Assembly (NCBI GenBank): GCA_025060505.1
Contig: JANXBU010000003.1
Span: 140,984-204,983, forward strand
Direction: 5' to 3'
Length of the DNA stretch: 64,000 bases
DNA from: Candidatus Calescibacterium sp.
Lineage (GTDB): Bacteria > Calescibacteriota > Calescibacteriia > Calescibacteriales > Calescibacteriaceae
The notes under the pieces: generated by a model
What the model was told of the DNA's origin: nothing
Seen by the model: only the letters and a program-made list of their open reading frames with translations
Databases searched by the model: none
Shown: positions 43,514 through 51,578 of the stretch, one piece after another
How the letters are laid out: every line of letters begins with the position of its first letter
Numbering within the stretch: the first letter of the stretch is position 1
Position numbers and translations under genes: made by a program

Positions 43514-44089
43514 ATGGAAGAAAGAGCGTACAAGTTGAGCAAGAAAACGAAGGAAGCAGATATAGATTTGAAGATAAACATAGACGGAACGGGAAAAAGC
43601 AAAGTAGAAACTACTGTTGGATTTTTAGATCATATGCTTACAATATTTTCTGAATTTTCTCTATTTGATATTGAACTTTCTGCCAAAGGCGACACTCATA
43701 TAGATAATCACCATCTTGTTGAGGAGATTGGTTTGTGTATGGGGGAGGCTATAATGTCGAGTTGTGGTAAAGACATAAGAAGGTTTGGGAGCGAAAAAGT
43801 TCCTCTTGACGAAGCTCTGTGCGAATTTGTTGTTGATATATCTGGAAGACCTTATTTTTTTCTGCACGGAGCAGAGCTTATAAGGGAGCCGTTTTACCTC
43901 AACATACTGTACATATTTTTTGATGGTCTGGCTCGGGGTGGGAAATTTACTACACATTGTTCAGTATACTACGGAATGAACTCTCATCACATAGTTGAAG
44001 CATCTTTTAAAGCTTCAGCTCTCGCGTTCCACCAAGCAACGAGAAAAAGAGGCGTAGAAAGAATACCTTCAACAAAGGGATATATATAA
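43514..44089 (+). CDS. hisB: Imidazoleglycerol-phosphate dehydratase
   Basis: Sixth step of histidine synthesis, a Mn-dependent dehydration. The mono-functional form has 191 residues from ATG 43514; an in-frame TTG 30 bases upstream lacks support. The two metal-binding histidine motifs are HIDNHHLVEEIG (about residues 61-72) and NSHHIVEASFKA. The first usually reads DDHHTVED; the Asn and Glu replacements are conservative but noticeable. The phosphatase for the later step is not fused; a candidate HAD protein is coupled to hisG at 47721. Confidence 0.94.
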   Translation: MEERAYKLSKKTKEADIDLKINIDGTGKSKVETTVGFLDHMLTIFSEFSLFDIELSAKGDTHIDNHHLVEEIGLCMGEAIMSSCGKDIRRFGSEKVPLDEALCEFVVDISGRPYFFLHGAELIREPFYLNILYIFFDGLARGGKFTTHCSVYYGMNSHHIVEASFKASALAFHQATRKRGVERIPSTKGYI

Positions 44090-44699
44090 CTCTCCTGAAT
44101 CAGAAGATTTCTTGTCAAAGTAGATCATTAAATTAGATTTATCAAAAATGAGATGCTCAAATATAATATCTCAGACAACGATATCTCAAATATATCAGAT
44201 CTATATGGTGGTAATGCGGATTAATATAAAATTATGGTAGATGGAGAAATATGATATATCTTTTAAGAATTTGATTTATTTCATTTCAGCAGCCGGAAAA
44301 AGAGCTTTTGAAAATAATAGGTCTTGATGTATCTGATCTACGTGTTCTTAATGTAAATTCTAAGTTAATCAATCTCTTTTTCATCTATAATGTTTGAATT
44401 CCGGAAAAACACATTTGTAATCAAGGAGTATTCTTAATTTTCTAATTGAGCATCTGATGCATTCAAATGATTTGGATCACAATGGAAACAGACCAGCTCT
44501 GTTGGAATTGATTGACGGTTTTTGTCCGAATTTCTTACAAATTATTTAAAAACAAGCTCTTAAAGAGTAAGGTTGCGGATGCTGTGAGATTTACATAACA
44601 ATGATATATATTTAGATAACAATGATATATTAATTTGTAGTCTCGATGGACTGAAAATGTTAATTGACACTTGTTTTTGTATTTCTGGAGTAATAGAAT
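44090..44699. other. Long convergent gap, possibly holding remains of a leucine-rich-repeat gene
   Basis: This is the longest gene-free stretch (610 bases) in the window. Short broken frames on the plus strand read like leucine-rich repeats: near 44144-44221 EMLKYNISDNDISNISDL, and near 44289-44396 KIIGLDVSDLRVLNVNSKL. They are separated by stops and frame changes. If real, they are remnants of a decayed surface protein; by chance such patterns can arise in AT-rich DNA. A 16-base repeat (ATAACAATGATATAT) lies at 44595-44630. Confidence 0.3.
44595..44636. repeat. Approximate 21-base tandem duplication
   Basis: ATAACAATGATATATATTTAG is followed by ATAACAATGATATATTAATTT; the first 15 bases are identical and the ends differ. 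It lies in the gap between hisB and efp. Confidence 0.7.
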
Positions 44700-45254
44700 T
44701 TAAGCTCTTCCGACGTATTCGTTGGTTTCTGTATTAACTTTGATTTTATCACCTTTTTTGATGTGTAGCGGAACATTTATGGTCATACCATTTGACAAAG
44801 TTGCCGGTTTTATCCCCCCAGATTCAGTATCTCCTCTGACACCGGGGGGAGTTTCAATTACTTCGAACTCCATAACCTTTGGTATTCTTACCGTTAGTGC
44901 TATTTCATCGCCTAAGATTACATCAAAGTCAACACCTTCTGTGAACCATTGTATCTTATCTTCAAGGATTTTTTCGTCGAACCTGTATTCTTCGTAAGTT
45001 TCAGAATCAAGAAATACATATTGGTTAGCATCTTTATATACGAACTTAGCTGGTCTGATTGATATGTCGGGAGCTTCTATTTTATCTGACGACACAAATG
45101 TTCTATCTATAACTTTACCTGATACAATATCTTTGAGTTTTACTTTAACATGTGGTTGCCTTTGGGCTATTTTTTGTTTTTCAAAATTAACAACTTCATA
45201 TATTCTCCCTTCCAATCTTACGAATGTTCCAACTCTTAGGTCTCCGGCTTCCAT
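44700..45254 (-). CDS. efp: Elongation factor P with non-canonical loop tip
   Basis: EF-P relieves ribosome stalling at polyproline. The 184-residue protein has the three-domain layout (KOW-like N domain, central OB, C-terminal OB with GIKPATLSNGMTINVPLHI). The loop that reaches the peptidyl-transferase centre normally reads KPGKG with a modified Lys34; here an ungapped alignment gives KIAQRQ, so the lysine position is Gln31 and the Pro-Gly is gone. A beta-lysylated or rhamnosylated residue is therefore unlikely at that exact site, although Arg32 is next to it. The start ATG has no Shine-Dalgarno. YeiP-type EF-P paralogues also vary here. Confidence 0.92.
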   Translation of the reverse strand: MEAGDLRVGTFVRLEGRIYEVVNFEKQKIAQRQPHVKVKLKDIVSGKVIDRTFVSSDKIEAPDISIRPAKFVYKDANQYVFLDSETYEEYRFDEKILEDKIQWFTEGVDFDVILGDEIALTVRIPKVMEFEVIETPPGVRGDTESGGIKPATLSNGMTINVPLHIKKGDKIKVNTETNEYVGRA

Positions 45255-45354
45255 AAACTAAAATGTGTAAAACTCATGTAACATTGTGTAAAAAAGCTGA
45301 AAAAATGGAAAATTAAATATTTAAATCAAAGTTTGTTTTTGGAGGTATTTGAAT

Positions 45355-46308
45355 ATGGGAAAACTTCTTGAAGGAAAAGTAGCGGTTGTTACTGGTGCAG
45401 GAAGAGGTATAGGAAGAGAGGAGGCTCTTTTGCTTGCAAAATATGGTGCAAAAGTTGTTGTAAATGATCCGGGTGTTTCATATACTGGGGAGGGTCAGGA
45501 GTCAAGAGTTGCTGATGAGGTTGTTGCGGAGATAAAAAAGATGGGTGGAGAAGCTGTTCCGAACTATGATTTTGTTGATAGTTTTGAAGGAGCAAAAAGA
45601 ATAATCTACACTGCAATAGAGAAGTTCGGAAAAATAGATATACTTGTCAACAACGCCGGAATTCTTAGAGATAAGATGATATTTAACATGTTGGAGGAGG
45701 ACTGGGATAAAATAATGGCTGTGCACTTGAAAGGAACTTTCAATTGTTCTCACCACGCTTGTGTTTGGTGGAGACAGCAGGCAAAAGAAGGGAAACCAGT
45801 TTCGGGAAGGATTATAAACACAACATCAGATGCTGGTCTTCTTGGAAACATAGGGCAATCTAACTACGGTTCAGCAAAGGCTGCAATAGCGGCTTTCACT
45901 ATAATTCTCGCAGAGGAAATGGCAAAATATAATGTCACTGTCAATGCAATAGCTCCAATTGCGAGAACAAGACTCACAACAGATGCAACACCTCAGCTTG
46001 CCGCTATATTCCAGATGGTTGAAAATGCTCCTTTTGATGCGCTGAATCCAAAATCTATCGCTCCACTTGTAGTTTATCTGGCATCTGATAAATCTGCCGG
46101 TGTAACTGGTCAGGTATTCAGAATAGCTGGAAATATAATTTGGCTGATGGGGGGTTGGAGATCTGTTGCTATGAAAAAGAAGAGCAAAAAAGAATACTGG
46201 ATGCCAGAAGAGCTTGATGATGTTGTAAGAGATATGCTCAAAAATGCTCCACCAAAAGAAAGTATGACAGAGGTAATGCAAGAAGTTCTAAAAGAAGTTC
46301 AAGGTTAA
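45355..46308 (+). CDS. Short-chain dehydrogenase, probable 3-hydroxyacyl-CoA dehydrogenase
   Basis: A 317-residue SDR from ATG 45355, with a strong GGAGG at 45341-45345. The cofactor motif TGAGRGIGREEAL, the NNAG stretch, the catalytic Ser in TTSDAGLLG and YGSAK are in order. The long loop KVVVNDPGVSYTGEGQESRVADEVVAEI is characteristic of the multifunctional-enzyme-2-type 3-hydroxyacyl-CoA dehydrogenases. It would act in beta-oxidation or its reverse together with the acyl-CoA dehydrogenase (2793), enoyl-CoA hydratase (30879) and thiolase (57331). The C-terminal 40 residues (SKKEYWMPEELDDVVRDM) extend beyond the SDR core. No partner gene is adjacent. Confidence 0.87.
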   Translation: MGKLLEGKVAVVTGAGRGIGREEALLLAKYGAKVVVNDPGVSYTGEGQESRVADEVVAEIKKMGGEAVPNYDFVDSFEGAKRIIYTAIEKFGKIDILVNNAGILRDKMIFNMLEEDWDKIMAVHLKGTFNCSHHACVWWRQQAKEGKPVSGRIINTTSDAGLLGNIGQSNYGSAKAAIAAFTIILAEEMAKYNVTVNAIAPIARTRLTTDATPQLAAIFQMVENAPFDALNPKSIAPLVVYLASDKSAGVTGQVFRIAGNIIWLMGGWRSVAMKKKSKKEYWMPEELDDVVRDMLKNAPPKESMTEVMQEVLKEVQG

Positions 46309-46606
46309 TGGGTAGATTCTGAAAGTATCTACTCTGATTTGGAGATATCTTGATTTAGAGTCTCCATTCTGTACACTGATCCTCCAATCATTTTCAGCTC
46401 GTTCAGAATTTATCTTCTGATTTTACTTTTCTGGAATTGATTTATGGACGAAATCTGAATTTGACCTGTTTGGTATGAAATAATATATTTTTCTCCTATC
46501 TATATTTCTATGACATTTTATGTAGTTTTATTTGAATATTATTCTTAATTTGAAATATTACTCTTGATTATGTGGTTTTATTTGAACATTATTCTTATTT
46601 GAAGTA
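46309..46606. other. Convergent gap with tandem duplication
   Basis: About 300 bases between the SDR and the zinc-ribbon gene. Apart from the duplication at 46520-46617, I see no gene, hairpin or promoter. Confidence 0.5.
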
Positions 46607-46617
46607 TTACTCTTGAG
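46520..46617. repeat. Imperfect 48-50-base tandem duplication at the end of the zinc-ribbon gene
   Basis: A first unit (about 46520-46569) is repeated as 46570-46617. Both begin ATGTrGTTTTATTTGAAyATT and end TATTACTCTTGA. The second unit includes the last codons and the stop of the zinc-ribbon gene (46607-46609), so the gene's 3' end was copied downstream and has since drifted by several substitutions and small gaps. It is the longest of the two-copy repeats in this window. Confidence 0.8.
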
Positions 46618-47362
46618 CAGTTTCTCGTGGTTGTTCCTCTTCATCTATCTCCACATAGAGTATGGCCCCGCAGTTTGGGCATATCTCATAGGAAGAATTT
46701 GTGTAAAGTCTAACTTCTATTTCTGGTGAAAGAACAAGATAGCAGGAAGTGCAGGTTGATCTTTCAACTTTTGCTATTGGCTTTTTTATTCTTTTGTCTC
46801 TCGATACCTCTAAATAGTGAATGAATATTTCTGGGAAATTCGACTCCAATTCTTTAACTAAAATCTGTATTTTACTTGTTATTTCACTATATTCATTTTC
46901 TGAGTTTGTGATTTCATTTTGAAGCTCATTTAATTTCTGCTGATAGCTTTCAATTTTTTTCTCAGATTCTTCTTTTAGTTTTTTCAGTTCGTTTTCAATC
47001 TCATCTCTTTTAAAAATGAGTTCAAGTAGCTGGTCTTCTATTTTACTTTTTTCTTTTTTTGCTTCCGAAATCTCGTCCATAAGAGTTTTCTGTTCTCTGA
47101 ACTTTGTGGATTCTCTCAGTTGATTCTCCCACTTTCTTATTTTTTCTTCTTCTTCTTTTATCAATAGCTCAAATTGTTTTATTTCTAAGTCTATTTTTCT
47201 TTTTTCTTCGGTTTTCTGTTTTATTTTTGACTGTATCATTTCTATTTCTTTTGAAATTTCTTTGAGTTTGTTCTTCAAATTCTCTATTTTGTTCTTTGAT
47301 ATTATCTTTTGCTCTTCGAGTTTTTCAAGTTTTGAAAGAAAGTTTTGCAATGAAGAAGACAA
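46607..47362 (-). CDS. Coiled-coil protein with C4 zinc ribbon
   Basis: A 251-residue protein. About residues 5-170 are a long, charged coiled coil, followed near the C-terminus by a four-cysteine zinc ribbon: CTSCYLVLSP and CPNCGAIL. This is the widespread zf-RING_7/CdsZ-type family, implicated in nucleic-acid- or secretion-related chaperoning but mostly uncharacterised. The first codon is TTG at 47362 with no ATG before the coil; it lies ten bases after the 3' end of the tRNA gene, so the start follows the pattern seen for prs. The start is somewhat uncertain. Confidence 0.78.
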   Translation of the reverse strand: MSSSLQNFLSKLEKLEEQKIISKNKIENLKNKLKEISKEIEMIQSKIKQKTEEKRKIDLEIKQFELLIKEEEEKIRKWENQLRESTKFREQKTLMDEISEAKKEKSKIEDQLLELIFKRDEIENELKKLKEESEKKIESYQQKLNELQNEITNSENEYSEITSKIQILVKELESNFPEIFIHYLEVSRDKRIKKPIAKVERSTCTSCYLVLSPEIEVRLYTNSSYEICPNCGAILYVEIDEEEQPRETAQE

Positions 47363-47372
47363 TTTTAATCGG

Positions 47373-47444
47373 TGGGACCAGAGGGACTCGAACCCCCAAC
47401 CTGCCGGTTATGAGCCGGCTGCTCTGCCATTGAGCTATGGTCCC
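47373..47444 (-). tRNA. tRNA with anticodon CAT (elongator Met or Ile2)
   Basis: The minus strand forms a 72-base cloverleaf: acceptor GGGACCA paired with TGGTCCC, discriminator A, D arm TAGCTCAATGGCAGAGCA, anticodon arm CCGGC-TCATAA-CCGG with anticodon CAT, and T arm GGGGGTTCGAGTCCCTC. The G1-C72 pair excludes the initiator. A TCATAA loop flanked by CGG/CCG resembles the isoleucine-2 tRNA of some firmicutes, in which the C is changed to lysidine, but I cannot distinguish it from elongator Met. CCA is not encoded. A zinc-ribbon gene follows ten bases on. Confidence 0.93.
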
Positions 47445-47720
47445 TGACCTATCATATACAAGCAGTTTTTTATTTTAAATAACCTATGAAATTAAATCTT
47501 ATAATTCAGCTTTTTTTGATTTCTCAGAGATTTCAAAATTGCTGTTATTTCAAAATTGTCAGATAATGTTCAAGTTAAAAATTTTCACTTTGTCACAATG
47601 GTGAAACTTGTTCCGTCAGTTTAAGAATCAATGGTTTTATCCAGAGGTTAATTCAGATTCACAACATAGCGAAGGAGTTTTCTTATTCTGGTACAACGCA
47701 ACTTCTTGATTTCTTCTGTT

Positions 47721-48440
47721 TCAATTCTCACGAGTCCCTATGATGAAATCAACAGGCAAGCTGTGGTCTATGAAGAATCCTTCTACATCGTTGCTATCTA
47801 TTTTTATTTTTTCAAACATTTTTGAGTACTTTCCTTTGAGCCTATTATCTATGACACCTTGGAGTTTTATTCCGTTAGATCTTCCATATATTATTTCAAT
47901 ATCTTTGTTAGTTTCAGTTGTTATTTTTTCTATTATGAGCAGGGCTTGATTTATATCTTCTACGACAAAATCTGGATCTGAATTTTTCAGTTCATTTCTG
48001 CCGTGTCCTGTGAGAACCAAGATAGTTTTTGCTCCTATATTTTTTCCAGTTTCAATATCTATTGCTTTATCTCCAATGAACCAGCTCAGCTCTGTATTTA
48101 TTTTGTATTTTTTCAGAGCTAACTCTATAAGACCAGTTTTGGGTTTTCGGCAATCGCAGTTATCTGTTTTCGCATGCGGACAAAAGAAGAAATCATCTAT
48201 TGTATAATTAAGTTTTCTGTTGAGTTCATCGTTGAATTTTATGACATCTTGTTCTGTACTGTATCCAAGCGAAACTCCGCCTTGATTCGATATTACTATA
48301 ATGTAAAAACCGAGTCTTTTTATTCTGTGGAGATTGTATATTAGTCTATTCCATCCGATTATTTCAAGATCTTCTATTTTGTTGTTATATGTTTTATCAA
48401 GACAAATGGTTCCATCTCTATCTAAGAAAATGCATCTCAT
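47721..48440 (-). CDS. HAD-IIIA phosphatase (GmhB/HisB-N-like), possible histidinol-phosphatase
   Basis: A HAD-family phosphatase of 239 residues from ATG 48440, which overlaps the hisG stop by four bases (ATGA). The motifs are the nucleophile FLDRDGTICL, SNQGGVSLG, the zinc loop CPHAKTDNCDCRKPKTG, and the last motif FIGDKAIDIETG. The zinc loop is shared by D,D-heptose-1,7-bisphosphate phosphatase and the histidinol-phosphate phosphatase half of enterobacterial HisB. The coupling to hisG favours histidinol-phosphate phosphatase. About 70 residues after position 165 go beyond the usual 180-190 residue family and are not recognised. A heptose role cannot be excluded. Confidence 0.82.
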   Translation of the reverse strand: MRCIFLDRDGTICLDKTYNNKIEDLEIIGWNRLIYNLHRIKRLGFYIIVISNQGGVSLGYSTEQDVIKFNDELNRKLNYTIDDFFFCPHAKTDNCDCRKPKTGLIELALKKYKINTELSWFIGDKAIDIETGKNIGAKTILVLTGHGRNELKNSDPDFVVEDINQALLIIEKITTETNKDIEIIYGRSNGIKLQGVIDNRLKGKYSKMFEKIKIDSNDVEGFFIDHSLPVDFIIGTREN

Positions 48441-49096
48441 GAGAACAAGTAGGTATTTCTTCCGCAAGTCTTATACATAATTTTCAGAAAATTTTCTATA
48501 TCCTCATACTTTATTATGAAAGATGTTCTGTTTGCTATGAGATAAGCTGAAGATTGCATTAGTATTTTTACTTCTACCAAGTTGTTTTCTTTAAGGGTTT
48601 TTCCAGTGGAGACAAGATCTACTATGAACTGAGCTAAACCAACCTGAGGTGCAACCTCAACAGAACCCTGCAGATGTATAATCTCAAAATCGTGAAAAAA
48701 TTTTGACGCATATTCTTTTGTTAGATTTGGAAACTTTGTAGCTATATATATCTTTTTATTTTTTTGTTCTATGCTCTTTATATCTTCTTCTCTGCAAGCT
48801 AGCGATAATCTACATTTTCCTATTTCAAGGTTCATAAGTTCAAGGATATCCTTTCTAGTCTCTCTTATAACATCAAGCCCAACTATTCCAAGGTCAACAA
48901 CCCCGCTTTCAACCCATGTTGGAACATCATGAGGTTTGATAAGCCAGAATTTGAAATTTTCTGTTTCACAACTAAGTTCCCTTTCATCAAATTTTATATA
49001 TATACCACCTTTTTGGAGAAGAGATAATTCCTCATCAAGAATTCTTCCTTTTGATAGAGCTATCTTTAACTTCTTGTCTTTTTTCCCGTATTTCAT
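48437..49096 (-). CDS. hisG: ATP phosphoribosyltransferase, short form
   Basis: First enzyme of histidine synthesis, joining ATP and PRPP. From ATG 49096 it has 219 residues; a TTG 15 bases upstream is less likely. Motifs: KIALSKGRILDE, FKFWLIKPHDVPTWVESGVVDLGIVG, DKDILELMNL-like RKDILELMNLEIGKCRLSLA, and VDLVSTGKTLKENNL where PRPP binds. It lacks the C-terminal ACT domain of the long form, so it is the short version that needs the HisZ subunit, not found in the window. It is translationally coupled to the HAD phosphatase gene. Confidence 0.95.
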   Translation of the reverse strand: MKYGKKDKKLKIALSKGRILDEELSLLQKGGIYIKFDERELSCETENFKFWLIKPHDVPTWVESGVVDLGIVGLDVIRETRKDILELMNLEIGKCRLSLACREEDIKSIEQKNKKIYIATKFPNLTKEYASKFFHDFEIIHLQGSVEVAPQVGLAQFIVDLVSTGKTLKENNLVEVKILMQSSAYLIANRTSFIIKYEDIENFLKIMYKTCGRNTYLFS

Positions 49097-49365
49097 ACGG
49101 AATTTCTGCAAAATTAATACCGTATTTCTACAAGATTCTAATTCTTGGTTTTTATAGTGGGGGTAATTTTAATGTTCGTAGAGTTATGAACTTTTAGAAG
49201 TTTTTTGCAAGCATTAAATTCTCTCTGAGTACCAGGTTCCAAATGCAGGACGAAGTTTTGAGATCCAAACAGGTTACAATTTAAAGAACAAAATATTACA
49301 ACTTCTAAATTTCACATTATTTCATACTTTTTCACAGGATGGTATTAGCTGTTTGCAACAGCATA

Positions 49366-50029
49366 TTACTTTATTTTTCCTTCGGCTATTAATGCGTCAT
49401 AGGTGTAAATTTCTCTATTACTTGCGTTAAACTCATGTTTCACTTGAATCAATAGTTTATCCAAGGTATATATCTGCCATGAAACTGGGACAAAAACCTT
49501 CCTATTTTCTCTTTCAGATACTTCAAGTTCAAAGCTCATCAGCAGATGAAAAGCATCTTTTGTAATTTTTGAATCACTTGATGGAGAAAAATAGAATGTT
49601 CTAAACCTTTGATTCTTCGACTTGATGTTATATGTTTTGCATTCAAGATAAATGGTTCTTCCAAATTCATCCTGTATTTCTATATCTGGATATCCTGCTA
49701 ATTTTTCTTCCCGCTTTTTGACTCTGGTCTTTCAGCATTTAGTCCAACTTCTTTGAGAGCCTCCAAAACAAATGGTTCAATATGATTTCCGGCTTCATTT
49801 GGTCTATTCGTAAAAATACCTTTTTCATAAGCTCTTTCTCCTGCGATTTTACATGCTCTGGAAAGTTTTTGTATTAGGGTTTGATTTTGTTCGAGAGATT
49901 TATCGAAACTTAAAACCTTGCAACCTGTAATTGCTTTTATAGCTATTGGGAAAGGTACATCTTTTTAGGTTCTAAAAATTTTCTTATGGTTTCTTCAAGC
50001 TGTCTTATGTAATCTTCTTGATCTTTCAT
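49366..50029 (-). pseudogene. Broken restriction endonuclease gene of an R-M pair
   Basis: Coding from ATG 50029, which overlaps the methyltransferase stop. Three frames must be joined: MKDQEDYIRQLEETIRKFLE..., a middle part VPFPIAIKAITGCKVLSF, and a last part with PDIEIQDEFGRTIYLECKTY, a PD-(D/E)xK nuclease core (Asp, Glu, Lys). Adding one base in an A-run near 49960-49966 and another near 49700-49710 restores a continuous reading frame of about 220 residues. As it stands the gene makes no intact product. It is the partner of the methyltransferase immediately upstream on the same strand. Confidence 0.75.
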
Positions 50030-51343
50030 GATTTCATCTTTGCATCTTTTTGTGTCTGTATTTTTTGGAAAATCAGTATTTTTTCTTTCTGTATCACATT
50101 GTATAAGCCGAAGATAATTTTGTCTATGCTTCTTAATAGTTTGAGTCCTATCCTTTCGGCATATTCTGTAATAAATTCGACACTCTTTATTTCTTGTCCC
50201 CCGTAAGTTGCATTCCCAATAACAATAACTGCGTATTTATTTGGTTTGAGAACTCTGTACATCTCTTGTAAGCTTTTTTTCATGTCCTCATTATATAAGT
50301 CTATTCTTATTTGGCCTTTGCCTCTGACACCTATAAATTTTTCCCTGATTTCTGATATGTTATATCCGAGTTCTTTGAGGGCATGAGCATCGTTTGAAAC
50401 ATAATCTAATGCGATTGAGTAGGCGGAGAAGTAATTATTCCATCAATGCTCTCATCATCCAAAGGTAATGACCGAGAGTCTCCGAGTCTGATGTTGACTT
50501 TACCTAATTCCAGATTTAGTTTCTCTTTAATCTCGGAATAATCAGAGACCGAAGAAATCATCAATTCAAGGTTTTTGAAAAATGATTTGTGAAAATCTTT
50601 TCCTCTCCTTGCTTTATCACTTATTGCAACCAGCTTTGCCATTTTGTAGAAATTTCTTACCTTCTCGTCGGTTATTGAGTCAATTGTATCATCAATGGCT
50701 TTTCCTTCAAACTTAAAAAGGAATGAGTTTAATCTTTTTAGTAATTTTTCTTTCCATTTTATTATTTCTGGTAGAACATCTATTGATTCTGTCTTTACTT
50801 TACTTTGGAGCACGCATAGTGGTGAGACATCTATGCCTATACAATTTATTCCTAGGAGCTGAGCTTCGACAGCTGTTGTTCCGCTTCCAATAAATGGATC
50901 AAGAACTGTATCACCTTGTTTAACCTCAATTATGTTCAGGAAAGCTCTGATCATCTAGGGATGGAATTTACCTTTATAAGGATAAATCCAGTGTGTCAGA
51001 TACTGATTAACTGAGCGTGTTCTGTTTTTCTGTATAATCTTGAAATAATCGGTTGGCTTGCCATTTACAAACTTGAAATAAGCAAGTCTCTTCTTAAGCA
51101 ATTCTTTATCTTTTGCTTCTAATAAATTAAATTCTCTCAAACCATTTTTACTTCAAAATTTGCTCCGAGAGATTGGAGTTCAAGCTGTGCCAATGCTAAC
51201 TCATAGATAAACTGAACATTATCAAGAAGTATCAGTTGATTCTCATTAGATGGTTCTTGGTTATCGTGTGTCTGAAAAATATATAGGTTTTCTGCTCTTT
51301 CAATCATTTTCTCACCTTTGAAATTTTGTATTGTTTTTGACAT
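50026..51343 (-). pseudogene. Broken site-specific DNA methyltransferase gene
   Basis: On the minus strand a gene of about 440 codons begins MSKTIQNFKGEKMI. The pieces are: residues to GANFEVKMV, then REFNLLEAKDKELLK after a +1 correction near 51138; THWIYPYKGKFHP followed by an in-frame TAG at 50955-50957 where most relatives read HPQMIRA; motif I VLDPFIGSGTTAVEA; and the catalytic TSPPY, cut by a one-base loss near 50421 so that the frame reads TSPPTQSH and stops. After correction it continues YSIALDYVSNDAHALKELG to the end at 50026. It belongs to N4-cytosine/N6-adenine methyltransferases of type II systems. Three lesions make it inactive. Confidence 0.82.
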
Positions 51344-51578
51344 TTGTTTTGAATTATCAAGTTTTATTTCTCTTTCTTATTCTATTAAAGATAAATATTA
51401 TTTGTTTAAATATTCTATTTTAAGTCTTTCTACAATATTCTTAATTGTTATGCCTTTGTGGATTGATTTATATACTCTTGTTCTGTTTGTCTCATTACTT
51501 GGTATTTCGTCGTAGGGAATTATTCATTTCTATTGCAAATTATATTTAATAACAATAGAATACTTAAATAAAAAACTT

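Noticed and set aside
45871-46281. 136-codon open frame antisense to the SDR
   Set aside because: A shadow of the real gene: Cys/His/Tyr-rich composition and no start signal.
49366-51343. Frame breaks in the R-M pair as pure sequencing error
   Set aside because: Several are single-base losses in short runs and could be errors one by one, but five lesions including a nonsense codon cluster in 2 kb while all neighbouring long genes are intact.
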